Below are positions 25,401-37,087 of a DNA stretch of 64,000 nt, piece by piece. Numbering within the stretch: position 1 is the stretch's first letter; every line of letters starts with the position of its first letter. The notes under the pieces were generated by a model that worked only from the letters and a program-made list of their open reading frames with translations, had not been told where the DNA came from and did no database searches. The stretch comes from Neckera pumila (Eukaryota > Streptophyta > Bryopsida > Hypnales > Neckeraceae), in assembly GCA_963969595.1 (NCBI GenBank), contig OZ018411.1, positions 21,822,545-21,886,544 on the forward strand. Reading direction: 5' to 3'. A program made the translations under genes and the position numbers.

Positions 25401-26520
25401 CTTAGTATCACAAAGAGTCCAGGAGGGTGATACCGGGGGGTCTTGTATTCAACATGTAACTTCATCCCCAAAAATCTTTCTTAATCCCTAAAGGCCTAGG
25501 GCCATTATTTTTGTCAAAAACGACTCAAAACTATCAGTTTTATTGTGTTGACCTAAGAAAAGAGAATTTTTTTTTTCTTAGAATCTAATTGTAGAAAACT
25601 GTATTTAATTTGTTTTAGATCATGGGGTAAAAATTTCATAAAGTTTGATTATACAAATTAGAAGGTATTAGCATTCAAAGTTGGAAAAAATTGTTCTTTT
25701 GAACACTAGCTTGCAATTTTAGGTGACTTTGACCTCCATTTATAGAATAATTTTGCATTACAAACTTTGAATTTAATTTTTATTATGTTGAATAATTAAG
25801 TTGAGAATATAGGGAAAAAAATTCAAAAAAAATACACTTGGTTTTCATTCTTTAAAAAACTGTTAAGTAGAAGTAGGTCCAAGATTGAAAAAACAACTAA
25901 ATCGTCAATTGCTCTAAGATGGGATTAAAACACTGTAGTTCCAACGGCAATATTGTTTTAGCAAGCAAACTTAGCCTTGTCAAACAACTTGTTTTGAAAA
26001 ATTGTGAAAATTGCATTCAGAATTGAATATTACAAGTTATTTTTTTAAGAAGATGCTTTAATTGCCCAAGAAATAAGATTGTTCATAACTTTCACATAAT
26101 AAATCCAAGTGGAGTGAATCAAAGCTACCCATGTAGATAAAATTACAATGAGAAAAAAAATTAATTAATTTTTTTTTTTTATTGTGTGAGAAGATTTATG
26201 CCAGCCGCACCGGAAAAAAAACTTTTGTGCCATAACTTTTGCTCCCGGGCACCGATTGAAATAAAAATTATCTTTCCATAAAGTTAATGTGTTCAAAAAA
26301 AATCCCATAAAGTTAATTAGTTTTTCTATCTTCACAAAAAAATTCAAAAAATAATGACAAATATTGAGGCCGTAATAGCATGCCTAAAATCTATTTTGTC
26401 CCCTGAGGGGACAATGGGACTTTAGGGGTTAAAACGGAAATTCTAGAGGGAGTGAAGTTACATGTTGAATATTATACTCCCTTGGATATTTCCCTCATGT
26501 TTTCCTGTGTATGATACTAG
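25401..26520. mobile_element. Inverted-repeat element interrupted by a TTAA element
   Basis: Outer arms starting CTTAGTATCA (25401) and ending TGATACTAG (26520) match in inverted orientation over about 60 bp. The best stretch is TATTCAACATGTAACTTCA on the left and its complement TGAAGTTACATGTTGAATA on the right. The two arms are separated only by the TTAA element 25481-26432, so that element landed near the centre of a small foldback element of about 170 bp. Confidence 0.65.
25481..26432 (+). mobile_element. TTAA element copy 7, complete
   Basis: The edges are TTAA-TCCCTAAAGGCCTAGG (25481) and GACTTTAGGGG-TTAA (26429-26432); length 952 bp. It has the clearest right subterminal block, CATAACTTTTGCTCCCGGG then CACCGATTGAAATAA, at about 26226. 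It sits between the inverted arms of the element 25401-26520. Confidence 0.85.
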
Positions 26521-29184
26521 TATCTTTAAAGAAAAACAAATCACATGACAAAATCAATTGGAGATATTGAATTTATCACATTTTCCATTGTCATGTCATT
26601 TCAATATCAAAGTTAATATATTAATCAGAATGAATTGTAATGGCCTTAAGGTTTAATATATCTATTTATTTTTTAAGCATTTTTCAAGAATTAATTGACT
26701 AAGGTTTGAAGGACTATTGAGGCATGAATGCACGGTTGAATGAACCAAAATCATTGTTACACTGAAAGTTGTTTTTCAGGGATCTCTTTTTATTACAAGC
26801 ACTATTGCTCATAACAAAATATATATTTTTTAATAAAATATTCATACACTTTATTCTATATTTTGTATTTTAAGTAACAATGTAATTAATTTTTAAAATA
26901 TCATTCACATTAAGTGAATGGAGACTTCTGTATGGATTATTATGCATTGTCACAATGTCAACACTATGTATTTAAGCTTGTTTTGGTATATATAAATCTT
27001 TGCAAGAAAAAAAAAAGGGACTTTTCAATATATAGATATGATAATAAGTGTTCCAAATTGATGTTTTATATATCATTGTTGTATTGCAATTAAGAGTTAG
27101 GGACATTTTTATAGTCTGAAATGGTATATATTTTCAAATGTCCCTATCAAAGCTTTACTTTATTATTTCTTCATTTTTTTTGGCTAATCTCTTTGATATG
27201 AAATTTTCTACAAGTGTGTGTTTTTCAATTGAACATTATACAAGAGTAAGGGATCATTCTACCATATAGTTATTTGGAATTGTGTCACCAGCAAGAGCAT
27301 CTAAATTATAAATTGAAATTCCAAATAAGATTTATGGCTTATGACTTTGCAAACTTTATTCGTATCCATCTAATTCAAATATATAAATTTTCCCACCTTT
27401 GTTGCGTACTATAGCATGTGAAATGGCTATTTGCCTATGGACTTCTATGGACTTTTATAGGGTCACCAAGTGCCGCTTTTGGTCCACTCAATCATGCAAA
27501 GTTGCAAACACCTTGAGAAATTTTGTTCATTTTAGATAGTTAGGAATAGGCCTATTATTGTCATGCATTCAATCTAAGCTTGTTATTAGCTAATGAATAA
27601 ATGAAGTTTGGGACACAAAATGATGACTTAGTGACCACAATCGAAGTTTTGAGTAATACTCCTTTCAACCCAAAATCATCTTCATGTTGGTATGGATTTG
27701 TTGTCTCAAAAGATCTTCATGGTGTGATGTAGAAGAAAGGGACCCAAAATGAAGTATTGAAAATTATACAATACTTTATGATAGATGGGCAATTTATTTT
27801 AAGATTTGTGCAAGTTGTCCCTATCCCCCTTACAATCAGAACTCAACTACTTCTAAAACCCAGTGAGTTTCCTAGGCGTCACCACCTAATTTGTGCATTC
27901 ACTAACAATTATTTATAGACATTTTGATTGAACCAAGAATAGCCCATCAACGTGGGAACAACAATATGGAAGACACAACAAGAAAGATAAGTGAGAATTA
28001 CACCATGATAGCCAAATCAATGGCCACCGGTGTTCCCTTACAAGGCCCACCAATCCCCATTTTTTAGCATCCCAAAATTACACGTTGAAATTAATCTAAA
28101 ACTGAAATATTTAGGATGATAGAAGAGCATTGAACCCTACTTATAGGTCAAAACGGATTTTTAAAATTATTATTTTTAAGCTTAGCCCAGTATATTTTGT
28201 CTAACAAGAAAATCATTTTGGCATGGAAGGAGTAATATTAGAGAGTTTTGACAATCACAATAGAAACTTCTACTCTTGGATGTAAAACCTTCACAAAACG
28301 ACTATTTTAAGGTATATTATAGCCATTTTAGTCCTAAAACTGAATGCATGTGCAGAGCCAAAAAGTGACTTATATATGAATGATTTCTACTGCATAGTTG
28401 AAGGATTGCATATTTTCATTTAAGTTTTTTTTAAGAGTTCTTTGAATATACTTACAGTGGATGGTGATGGAAACTATCTCATTAAGATAACATTGGATTT
28501 TCAACAAAAAGAGGGTGCATTAAAAACAAATCACAAAAATAGTTTTTTTTAGTTTAATTTGGCAATTTGTACCTCCTTCTTCTAGATTTGAATTTTTCCA
28601 TTAAAATAATCTTTAAAAACTGAATTGAATTTCATCATCAAATCTATAATTTTTAATACAAAAAAGAATTTAATTCTATTCTATTCCAATTTGAAAATTT
28701 GAAGAATTTCTAGAAATTGATGTTTTATTGCAAATCAATTTTGGATCTATGACTATAGCTATAGCCTGTTGTTTTTTTAATCATAGAATGATATGGAATT
28801 TTGATTTACATTAATATGAACTAGACTAAAATATATTAGTAGTGAAAATTTCATATTTTAATCACCTAGGAGAGACGGAATCCAACTATGTGAATTATAA
28901 TGTTTTCAAGAGTGTACTACTGAAGCTACAAGAAATAAATGAAGTACATCCAAGTATGTTGAAAAAGCAATTTTTGTCTATTCTTTGACAATACAATTAG
29001 CGATATTAGTCACTTGGTGCTTCATGATTATTGTACAAGGTTGTGAATGAATTTATATAGGGATAAGAAGAAAATAAAAAATTACATAAAATGAAGATTT
29101 GGTGTCTAGATTCTATTCATGCTATAGTTTGTTTTGCTAGAAAAGCCCAAATCTACTTTCACTTCCCTCTAGGACTCTTAGGGG
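26521..29184. other. AT-rich DNA, no gene seen; leads into a TTAA-element end
   Basis: No recognisable ORF is present. Text from about 28280 (GACTATTTTAAGG...GCCATTTTAG, then GTTGAAGGATTGCATATTTTC) faintly follows the block order of TTAA elements and may be the left part of the copy whose right end is at 29188. Confidence 0.45.
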
Positions 29185-29188
29185 TTAA
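29150..29188 (+). mobile_element. Right end of a diverged TTAA element
   Basis: The sequence GACTCTTAGGGG-TTAA with TTAA at 29185-29188 is a good right terminus. The left terminus cannot be placed with confidence (likely between 28100 and 28300). Confidence 0.55.
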
Positions 29189-30420
29189 GCATACTTTGTA
29201 TTTGATATAAATTATTTTTACTTTTGAAATACATGTGATTTCATTAAAAAAAAATAATTCCATCTCCATTTTGCAGCAACATAAAGCATAATGATGAAGG
29301 AATATTAAAGTTGATATGCGGTCCTTTAGTAGTTTGAAAAATATTATGACTATTTTAGGTGAGTAAGAAGACCATTACAAATGCAATTTTTGTTGGTTTG
29401 GAGGGAACTTGGTGACCCTACAGAGCATTTAGGCAACATACTTCAAAAATTCATTTCAAATTAATAATTTATGAAATATGTATTTTAATTACCACCCCCT
29501 TCTCTTACATTTGTACTTGCATTTGTATGTAGAAAAAATAAAATGAAAATCATTCTATGGGATTCTTCTACTACAAGACCACTTTGCACTCGGGGGCCAA
29601 GTCAAGAAAATAAAAAAATTTTATCACTCACATTGGTCAAGAGTTTAGAAATGATGTAATTTGACCACCAACATAATTCATATTTTTTTTATCTTCTTCA
29701 CTCTGACCAAGTTTAAAGCAACCTTTAAGATAATAGACCCTATTTGTGCAAGCTATATAGTATTAATGTAAATGCTCATGTATATTTTATTTTATATTTT
29801 TTACATACAATGAAACAATTTATTTCAAAGGCAAAAAAAGACAACAAATCCAAGGCCACTTAGAAAGAACTCTCATGCTATACAGTGACTTAAAAGTGAC
29901 CCAAATAGTTATAAATGGTAGATAAGCCCAATGCCATCAGTCACCCAATTCCAACATCAATAAGACCCTTCTATTTGTGCCTGTCTTCCAATGGTTCCTA
30001 CTAAGTGTGTAAGTTATTTCTTCGGGCAAGCAATTGGGTGCTATTGTTAGAGAATGCCATCAAATTCACATCTATTTATAGACAATTAAGGTTAATCAAG
30101 ATATTTAAGATGTTGGTTTAGGTGGTCTTAATTGTAAATAAATACTTGTCAAAACAAGTTATACTGTAACTTCAATCAATATAGAAAGTGCTTCAATTGT
30201 CACCTTCTTTCCCAAAAAAACAAAAAACAAAAAAATAAATACAAGGAGTGCTTTTAGAATGTTGAATTTGTGCTTTTAAAACACTCATCAACGAGAGATT
30301 AGGGTGGTAGGTTACTATTTTTGAACCTCTTAAGATGGTCATGACCCCCACCTACTAACGGTTTATATTTATTGTACCAAACAAATTTCAAAATTTGTAT
30401 CAATTTCAGTTTTTATCAAA
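29189..30420. other. AT-rich intergenic DNA, no gene seen
   Basis: No ORF or RNA gene is supported. The last bases (CAATTTCAGTTTTTATCAAA) are the left flank of the next TTAA element and recur in the tandem units at 31380-31584. Confidence 0.5.
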
Positions 30421-31324
30421 TTAACCCCTAAGGGCCCAAGGCCTTTTTTTCTACCAAAAAACACCCCAAACTGCCATTTCTATAGCAAAGAGTAAAACAA
30501 ATTTAAAATGCTTTTTTTGCACATCTAACCATAGGATCTTACACCTAACTAGTATGAGAATGTGTGGAAAAAATCTCAGAATTTTTGACAGCATAGATTG
30601 CAAGATATCTGCGTTTAAAGCAAAAAAAACAAATTTTTCAGTACATTGCGGGACTAGATTTTATGACTTTGAACATTTTTAACTTAAATTTGTTGCACTT
30701 CAGAGTTTTGAGCTGTAAATCTTTACAGTAGAGAATTGAATTAAAATTCTAGGAAGAAAAATTCCAAAAAAATAAACTTTATTTTCATTATTAAAAAAAT
30801 TATAAAGGAGAAGTAGGTACGAGACAAGAAGAAAATCTAAAATATTAATATCTTTTACATGGAATTAAAAAGCACTAATTCCAATGGTGAGATTTTTTTA
30901 GCAAAAAAACTAAACCTTGTGGAACTTTTTTTTTGAAAAATTATAAAAATTGCATTCAAAAATGAATCCTACGAATTATTTTTTTCAAGAAGATGCTTTA
31001 AGCGCCCCCAAAACAAGATTGTCCATAACTTTCTCATAAAAAATCCAAATGAAATGAATAAAAGCTTTCCAAATAGACAAAAATATAATCTATATCAAAA
31101 ATAATAAGTAAATAATTCTTTGCTACCCTTTTCTCTTGTTTTGAACTTATTTAGGCATAACTTTTTTTCCTTGGGCACCAATTGAAAAAAAAATGTATTC
31201 CCACAAAGCTTAGCAGTTTTTCTATCTTCAAAAAAGTTTGAAAAATCACGACAAAAATTCAGCTCGTAGGTACCTACCCAAAATCCCATTAGTCCCCAAA
31301 AGGACAATGGGCTTTTAGGGAATA
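30421..31324 (+). mobile_element. TTAA element copy 8, complete, with paralogous empty site
   Basis: The left edge is TTAA-CCCCTAAGGGCCCAAGG (30421) and the right edge is GGGCTTTTAGGG-AATAA, a slightly decayed TTAA. Length is about 904 bp. The left flank TTTCAGTTTTTATCAAATTAA recurs without an element at 31387-31406 and 31566-31584, where TTAA is followed directly by TACGATT, matching the right flank TATGGTT. This is direct evidence for duplication of TTAA on insertion. Confidence 0.88.
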
Positions 31325-31665
31325 ATATGGTTCTACTTGTATTTCAATCAATTCAACTAGTTCTTCTTTTGAAAATTCATATCAATTTCAGTTTTTATCA
31401 GATTAATACGATTTGACTTGTATTTTAGTCAATTCAACAAACTCTTACTCTGAAAAATCCAGGGAACTATAAGCACATTGCACAAATGGGCTTTTAGGGG
31501 TAAATATGGTTCTACTTGTATTCAATCAATTCAACTAGTTCTTCCTTTGAAAATTCATATCAATTTCAGTTTTTATCAGATTAATACGATTCCACTTGTA
31601 TTTTTGTCAATTCAACAAATTCTTACTCTGAAAAATCCAGGGAACTATAAGCACATTGCACAACA
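31310..31665. repeat. Tandem duplication of about 181 bp including a transposon end
   Basis: The unit starts with the last bases of the TTAA element (GGGCTTTTAGGG at 31310) and runs through AAGCACATTGCACAA. It repeats at 31489 (GGGCTTTTAGGGG) and ends near 31663. Units differ by a few substitutions and one or two small indels. Confidence 0.8.
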
Positions 31666-33960
31666 TACCTAGATTGCAAATCTGTGTGCTCAAAGGCTGT
31701 TCTACTTTAGAACAAATAGGGTCTCCAACAACTACAGTATCTCAACTTCTCAGGAGTCGACTTGCTTCGGTGAAACCTGCTCATTCAAGCCAATAGCATG
31801 GCAGCCATGAAATCATGAAAATTGATTAATAAATCCAGGGATTCTCAAATGATTCACTTAAGTTGGGAACATGATCATACCAAAAGGAGGTCGCAGCCAT
31901 TTCCAAGGTGATTTGCAATTGTACAAAATCACAAATCTTTCTTTGTCTCTGACTTGCTGGTAGGTAATCTAAAATAAACTTGTGAAATACTCCAAACTGA
32001 TTGAACATTGTACGAATCAATGTGATTTGGATTCAGTCTTTTTTTTTTTTTTTTTTTCCCATTAAATTAGTTACAGGGAAAAAACAATCTATATGATTTC
32101 TTCTATTTCAACTTTTTAATTAAGAATATTTATTGCCCACTGCAGAACACTGAAAAGAATGATAAATATTGAGAATCCACTGTAGTTGACAAGCATTGAT
32201 TCCCCTTATTGAGCTGCTACACTTGGGGTGAGGCTGAGATAAGCAAAACAACAACAACAGAGGCCTCAACACATGACTTGCCTGCCTTCTGGTGGCGTCA
32301 TTTCCTGTTGAATCAACTTCGTCGAATATTATTTTTTCCAAAACAGGCATGAAAATTAGGAGCATTGGAAAACATTGTGTGTATGTTCCACATGTCCTCG
32401 CTGAAAATCAGGCTGCAATTTAGTTATGAGACCCATTTTCACATGATCGTCTTCTTCTTCATCCTCCAGGACCGGCTATGTATGGGAGGACTTTATGCTC
32501 CAAGTTTAGCATAAATAAGTTAAACCCCAGCTCCAGCCTCCAGCCCCTACAATCTGGTGGTCAAACTTCACTTTCTGTCTTCCATTTGGACATCACAAAT
32601 GAACACATCAATTCAGATGTATTTTAAACTTGGATGAATTCATTGCAGGACGTTAAATCCGGCCATCAAAGGTGGGCCCTGTGAGCCAAATTTACCTCGG
32701 AGAAAACGTTGCAATTTTTTATTTTGCAAACTTTTTATTTTTGCAAAATTTGAAATTCATATTTGCAATTAGAGCCCCAAAATTAGCTAGGGTGGCTAGT
32801 AAGTATCTTTAGACACGGCTCAAATATAGGGGGCTTAACTTTAACTTTTACCCCCAAGAATCCCAAATTTATCCTGTGGGGCCCACAAGGGATGGCACAA
32901 TTTAACTTGTTTTGAAATGATTTGGGTTTTCAAGAGTATTACATTTTGCAAAAGGTTTGAAAGAAAATTGGGAATTTTTGAGACTTTGGAGGATTAGGGA
33001 AATTCACATCCATTATAAAATGACTGGGCTTTCAAGAACATTTCATAGTTGTAAAGTATAGAATAGTGCCCAATTAGGGCATTCTCTAAAACAACGATGC
33101 TAGTGCGTGAGCGCAAAGACGTGAGCGTATGAGCCTTGAACTTAGTTATAGATATATACATACAACCATTTGAAGGTATTTATAAAATATGCATCTATAA
33201 CATAGGTACACTATAATATGGAAAGAGTCTATAATATAGGTATTATAATTTATACACCTATAACTTGACAGAAGGTGTTTATGATATAATTTCCTAAGCT
33301 AGCATTCCCTGGACATTACTTGGTATTAGGGGTAGTCACGGCTCCTTCATCCCATTCCGTGAAGGTCAAGAAGAGGGACGTGGCTCTTATTAGTTAGCTT
33401 GTTGCGGCTTGTGCCGGCTCCTTTCCATGAAGGTTGAGAAGAGTCGTTCTCTTCCTTTGGGAGACCAAAATGGAAGTGAAGAAGTTTACGCAAAGGTTTT
33501 AGGTTCACCGCCTGCTCCGTGATTGGTTTGCTGTGGTTGCCATGGTACTGTGCAAGTGAACCTTGTCGGAGGTTTCATCTTTGCTGCAAAAGGGGTGTCA
33601 CAGCTCCTCTACAAAACAAGGCTCCCCATTGGCTCCCCATTTCATGCGTTGAAGAAATTTCTCAAAGAAAATGTCAACCTTGAAGGTGCTGTAACTACCC
33701 CTATTAATTGCTCACTAGAAAATGTGGAAAATGAAAGAGATGATAAAGATTCTTTGGATGAACAAAAACATTTTGGATGAAAAAACTATAATGTCTGATT
33801 ACGTAGATGGACTTGGGTAATGCGCTGATTATGCAAAACAACATGCCCAACAAATGAACAGAGAATTTTTAGGCACAAATTTGGGTTGATTTAAAGTAGA
33901 AGTTATAAGCTTTACCTTAGTAGGTCTTTGGACACCAAAGAATAATGCTAAATTATAGTG
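31666..33960. other. Intergenic DNA, no supported gene
   Basis: Composition becomes less AT-rich. An ORF at 33523-33780 (+, 85 codons) has no domain I recognise and no obvious partner exons. A poly-T run of about 20 lies at 32040-32058. CTCCTTCATCCC...GTGAAGGT and CTCCTTTCCATGAAGGTTGAGAAGAG repeat loosely at 33340 and 33418. Confidence 0.4.
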
Positions 33961-33984
33961 CTAAAGGTTCATATTGGCACTAGT

Positions 33985-34195
33985 TTGGTGCTAGTGTAGA
34001 CTTTAGGCCCCATGTTCTAATTCTATTCCTTTGTGTCCCAATATCACCCTCCTACTAATGTGGGCTTTAGGTCCCATGCTTTAACTTTATTCCTCCATGT
34101 TTCAAGACCACCCTTTTACTAGTGATGGGCTGTAAGCCCTATGCTCTAACTCTATTCCTTTGTGTCCCAAGTCCACCCTTCTACTAGTGATGTAT
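33985..34195. repeat. Minisatellite, three units of about 64 bp
   Basis: The unit contains a CATGCTCTAACTCTATTCC-like phrase, which starts at 34011, 34075 and 34140. It continues with TTTGTGTCCCAA and ACTAGTGATGGGC. Units are diverged by several bases. Confidence 0.7.
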
Positions 34196-34689
34196 GCCAA
34201 AAATATATCCTATTCCTTTAGAAATTAAAGACAAAAGAAGACTATTCCTTTAAAGAACCAAATTATGTGATAACTATATATAAACAAACCAATTTTGTAT
34301 GAAATCTAATAATATCCAAAGATAAGATTAGAAAGTTTGAAATTTTAGAGAAGTATAGATTTAAGATATCCTTAGCATACCCGGCTGAATATCTGAAATA
34401 AGCCTACCTTGACCACACAATTGACCGGATTCACAACGTAAGAAAGAGCGGCACATGCAAACAGGAGGTACCAAGAAGAGCCAATTACCAGCCTCCCCCT
34501 CCACGTATAGACACCTACTCAAGGAGGTACCTTCCACGCAACTCCGCCTGAGAACTGGAAAAAGGCAGAACCCAGGGCGAGAATAAAGAAGAGAATCGCG
34601 TTCTTTATCTTTCCGCTTCCATTACCTTTTTTCTTTCGGAAGCATTTTTCTTTTCCTTCCCGGGTCTCCGTTCTTTTTCGTTGCGAAGG

Positions 34690-36330
34690 AAGGCCGGGGA
34701 GGCAAGGGGGAAGAGGAGGACGGTAGGAAGCTATTTAGCATGGCGAGGCAGCGGCGGCAATGAAATTTACAGAAATGCCGGAGGAGTGCTCTTGTTTGTG
34801 GTCGTCGCCGCTGCTGTTGTTGCTGCTGCCGCCGAGGCAAGCAGCTTGAAACGGGAGCAGCGGAAGCGCCATGCTCATGCTCACGCTCACCACGCTCATG
34901 CTGCTGCTGTGACCGAGCAGTTCAGTGGTGTCGCCTGTGTTTGTTTCTGTCGTCGTCGTCGTCGTCGTCGTCGTCTTCACGCACGCCTTGTGTCGCCGCA
35001 ATTGCCCGGACAGCACCGCCGTGGCGCAGGGTAAGCACTTGTTGCCAAGCTTCCTTGGTTCTCAGGGGGGAGAAAACCATCGCAATTTGTTTTTAGGTGG
35101 CGCTAAAACTCTGTGAGGGAGGGGATCGCGACCGCTATTGTAGTTGTGCGTTGGTGTCACGGCGCCGACATGGCGCGTGGGGGAATTTTCCTCGGGTAGG
35201 TTGGATAGAAGGTGGCTGTGATGACGATTCTGAATTGCTCAGCGGGATCCGAGGGGGAGATGATGTTGCGGTAGTAGTTGATGATGATGAGCTAGGGCTA
35301 CAGCAGAAAGGAAGGAGGAGGGACGCTGATTGAGTCCAACACCGGGGCAGCTGAGACGTGACTGTGTTGAGTGTTTAGCTGAAGCGTTACTTTTCGTACC
35401 TTGAGATTGCTTTTTGTGCAAGTTGTAGAATCGATGTCTTGCGATTGTTCGCGCGTGCGAGTACCTGTATAGGTATTATTCAGTATAGGTACTCTGAGAG
35501 AGAGAGAGAGAAGCGCAAGGGCGATGGAAGTCGGGACTACGGGTAATGTTTAGTCTTGGCCGTTTCAGCTGCGCAAGAGAACTCGTGTGGCTTTGTTTTT
35601 ATTTATTTTTCTCTCTTTGTCCCCCTTCGCGCTGCTTGAAAGGATACGTAACTTTTAGTCTTTTTCTTTGTGTTGGAGGAAGTCTAGAAACCCTGTGCCG
35701 AGCAGTCTCTGGTTTCTGCCAAGAGAAGTAGGGCGCAATCCTGCGTCGTCATTTATTGGAGTTCAGACTGATTTTCTCAACTTCAATTCGGAGTTTTTCG
35801 AATGGCTGCTGATCGTAGAGTTCAGTGACGACATTTGAGAACAGCCTTTCCGAGCTAGGAGTATATAAGCTTCGATCTAAGCAAATACTTCGTCGATCGT
35901 TGCAGCGCACAAAATACGAGCTACACGACGAAATGGGCGTAAAACCTTACTGCGACAGGAGCAGCGTAGTGTTCTCGAGAGAGTTGAGTGTTAGAGTTCT
36001 GAGAAGTCTTGGAGGAATGCTGTTAGGATCCAAAGTGATGGAGTAGTTTGGTCCCTGTCTGTCCATACTCTCATTGTCAGTGTGTGTTTGCGTTGGTTTC
36101 TGGTGGCCAGTATCGGAGACGATGACGACGGAGCTTCGGCTGGGAGGATTATCGGCAGCGCCATCGACCGAAGTTGGCTGTAGGAAATTGGTGCGGGTTG
36201 AGGGACAGCAATAGTCTGTCAAGCTATTTAGGAAAGTGGCCCGGTAGCGACGCTGGTCCGAGAGGAGAAGACGCTCACATTATCTCGACATTTATTTGCG
36301 AAATACATTCTACTGACGAAATCTAAGTAA
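34690..36330 (+). promoter_or_regulatory. GC-rich promoter/leader region of the AHL gene
   Basis: After tens of kilobases of AT-rich DNA this stretch is GC-rich and CpG-rich, as expected for a plant promoter or 5' leader. It holds triplet repeats: GCTGCT/GCCGCC at 34806-34835 and CGT units at 34949-34975. A GA run lies at 35497-35512 and a TATATAA motif at 35862-35868. Possible leader donor sites are GTAAGC at 35031 and GTAAGTGAG at 36327, both ahead of the acceptor TATGGTAG at 37078-37085. The transcription start cannot be fixed from sequence. Confidence 0.45.
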
Positions 36331-37087
36331 GTGAGCGCGAACTGCAACTCAGTCTTTTGGGAGGAGTCTGAGAGGGTAGAAGGACGCGATGGTTAAAGTA
36401 ATTGTTTTTCGTAGGGAAGGACTAAATTCACAAAGGAGTCGACCGCTAATTTGCAATCCATCCCTCTGCAGCTCTAAGTCTCTTCAATGGTGAGGGCTGG
36501 GAGGGGTTGGGAAGAGACCTTACTTGGCAGACTATGTGAGAGCCTTAATCTCTTGCAGGCGAACCTCATTTAGAGTGTCTGATCTGAGCCTCTAAAGCCC
36601 GTAGAATGATGCTTATGTATGTACCATGTCTGCGTGCTGTTTCGCTTCTGTTTTCGCGCAGTCCATCGCTTTCTTCTGATTCTTAGCGTCTTGTGTGCTA
36701 AGTCAGCATTTAAGGTTCTCCGATGCTTCTGAAATGCCACTGGAGTGTATTGCATCTTGTGTCTTTTGAAAACTACTCTAGCGATCGGCTACCTTGGTGC
36801 CGGGGTCCATACAATTAGAGACAAGAAGTCGCAACCTTTTCCCTGTGTAAGTCTTTGAGATAGTTCCTTCACTTCGTGATCATTGATCAAATGGGATATC
36901 TTTATTTAAATGAGCAGGATGCTTCCATTCGCCGTTTTGTCTCTTCGACACAGTTACCGGGACCGTTACTTCCTTTGCAGAAGCACGCCGGTCTTATGCT
37001 TTGCTTTCTCTGATAACTTCGAATGACTACTGAGAGTGTGTCTCGATTTGGTATTTTATGGTAATTGAGCTTATTGTTATGGTAGAA

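Noticed and set aside
1..33000. Many small ORFs of 60-97 codons in AT-rich DNA
   Set aside because: Rich in F, K, N, I and L, not conserved between copies of the same repeat, often on the strand opposite to a homologous copy; by-products of the TTAA elements.
33523..33780. 85-codon ORF on + with fairly balanced composition
   Set aside because: No recognisable family, no supporting exon partners or polyadenylation signal nearby; kept only as a remark in the intergenic entry.
34681..35116. Overlapping ORFs of 60-117 codons on both strands with poly-Arg, poly-Val and poly-Thr runs
   Set aside because: They are translations of the CGT/GTC and GCT repeats in all frames, with no domain and no splice continuity to the AHL exons; more likely promoter or leader.
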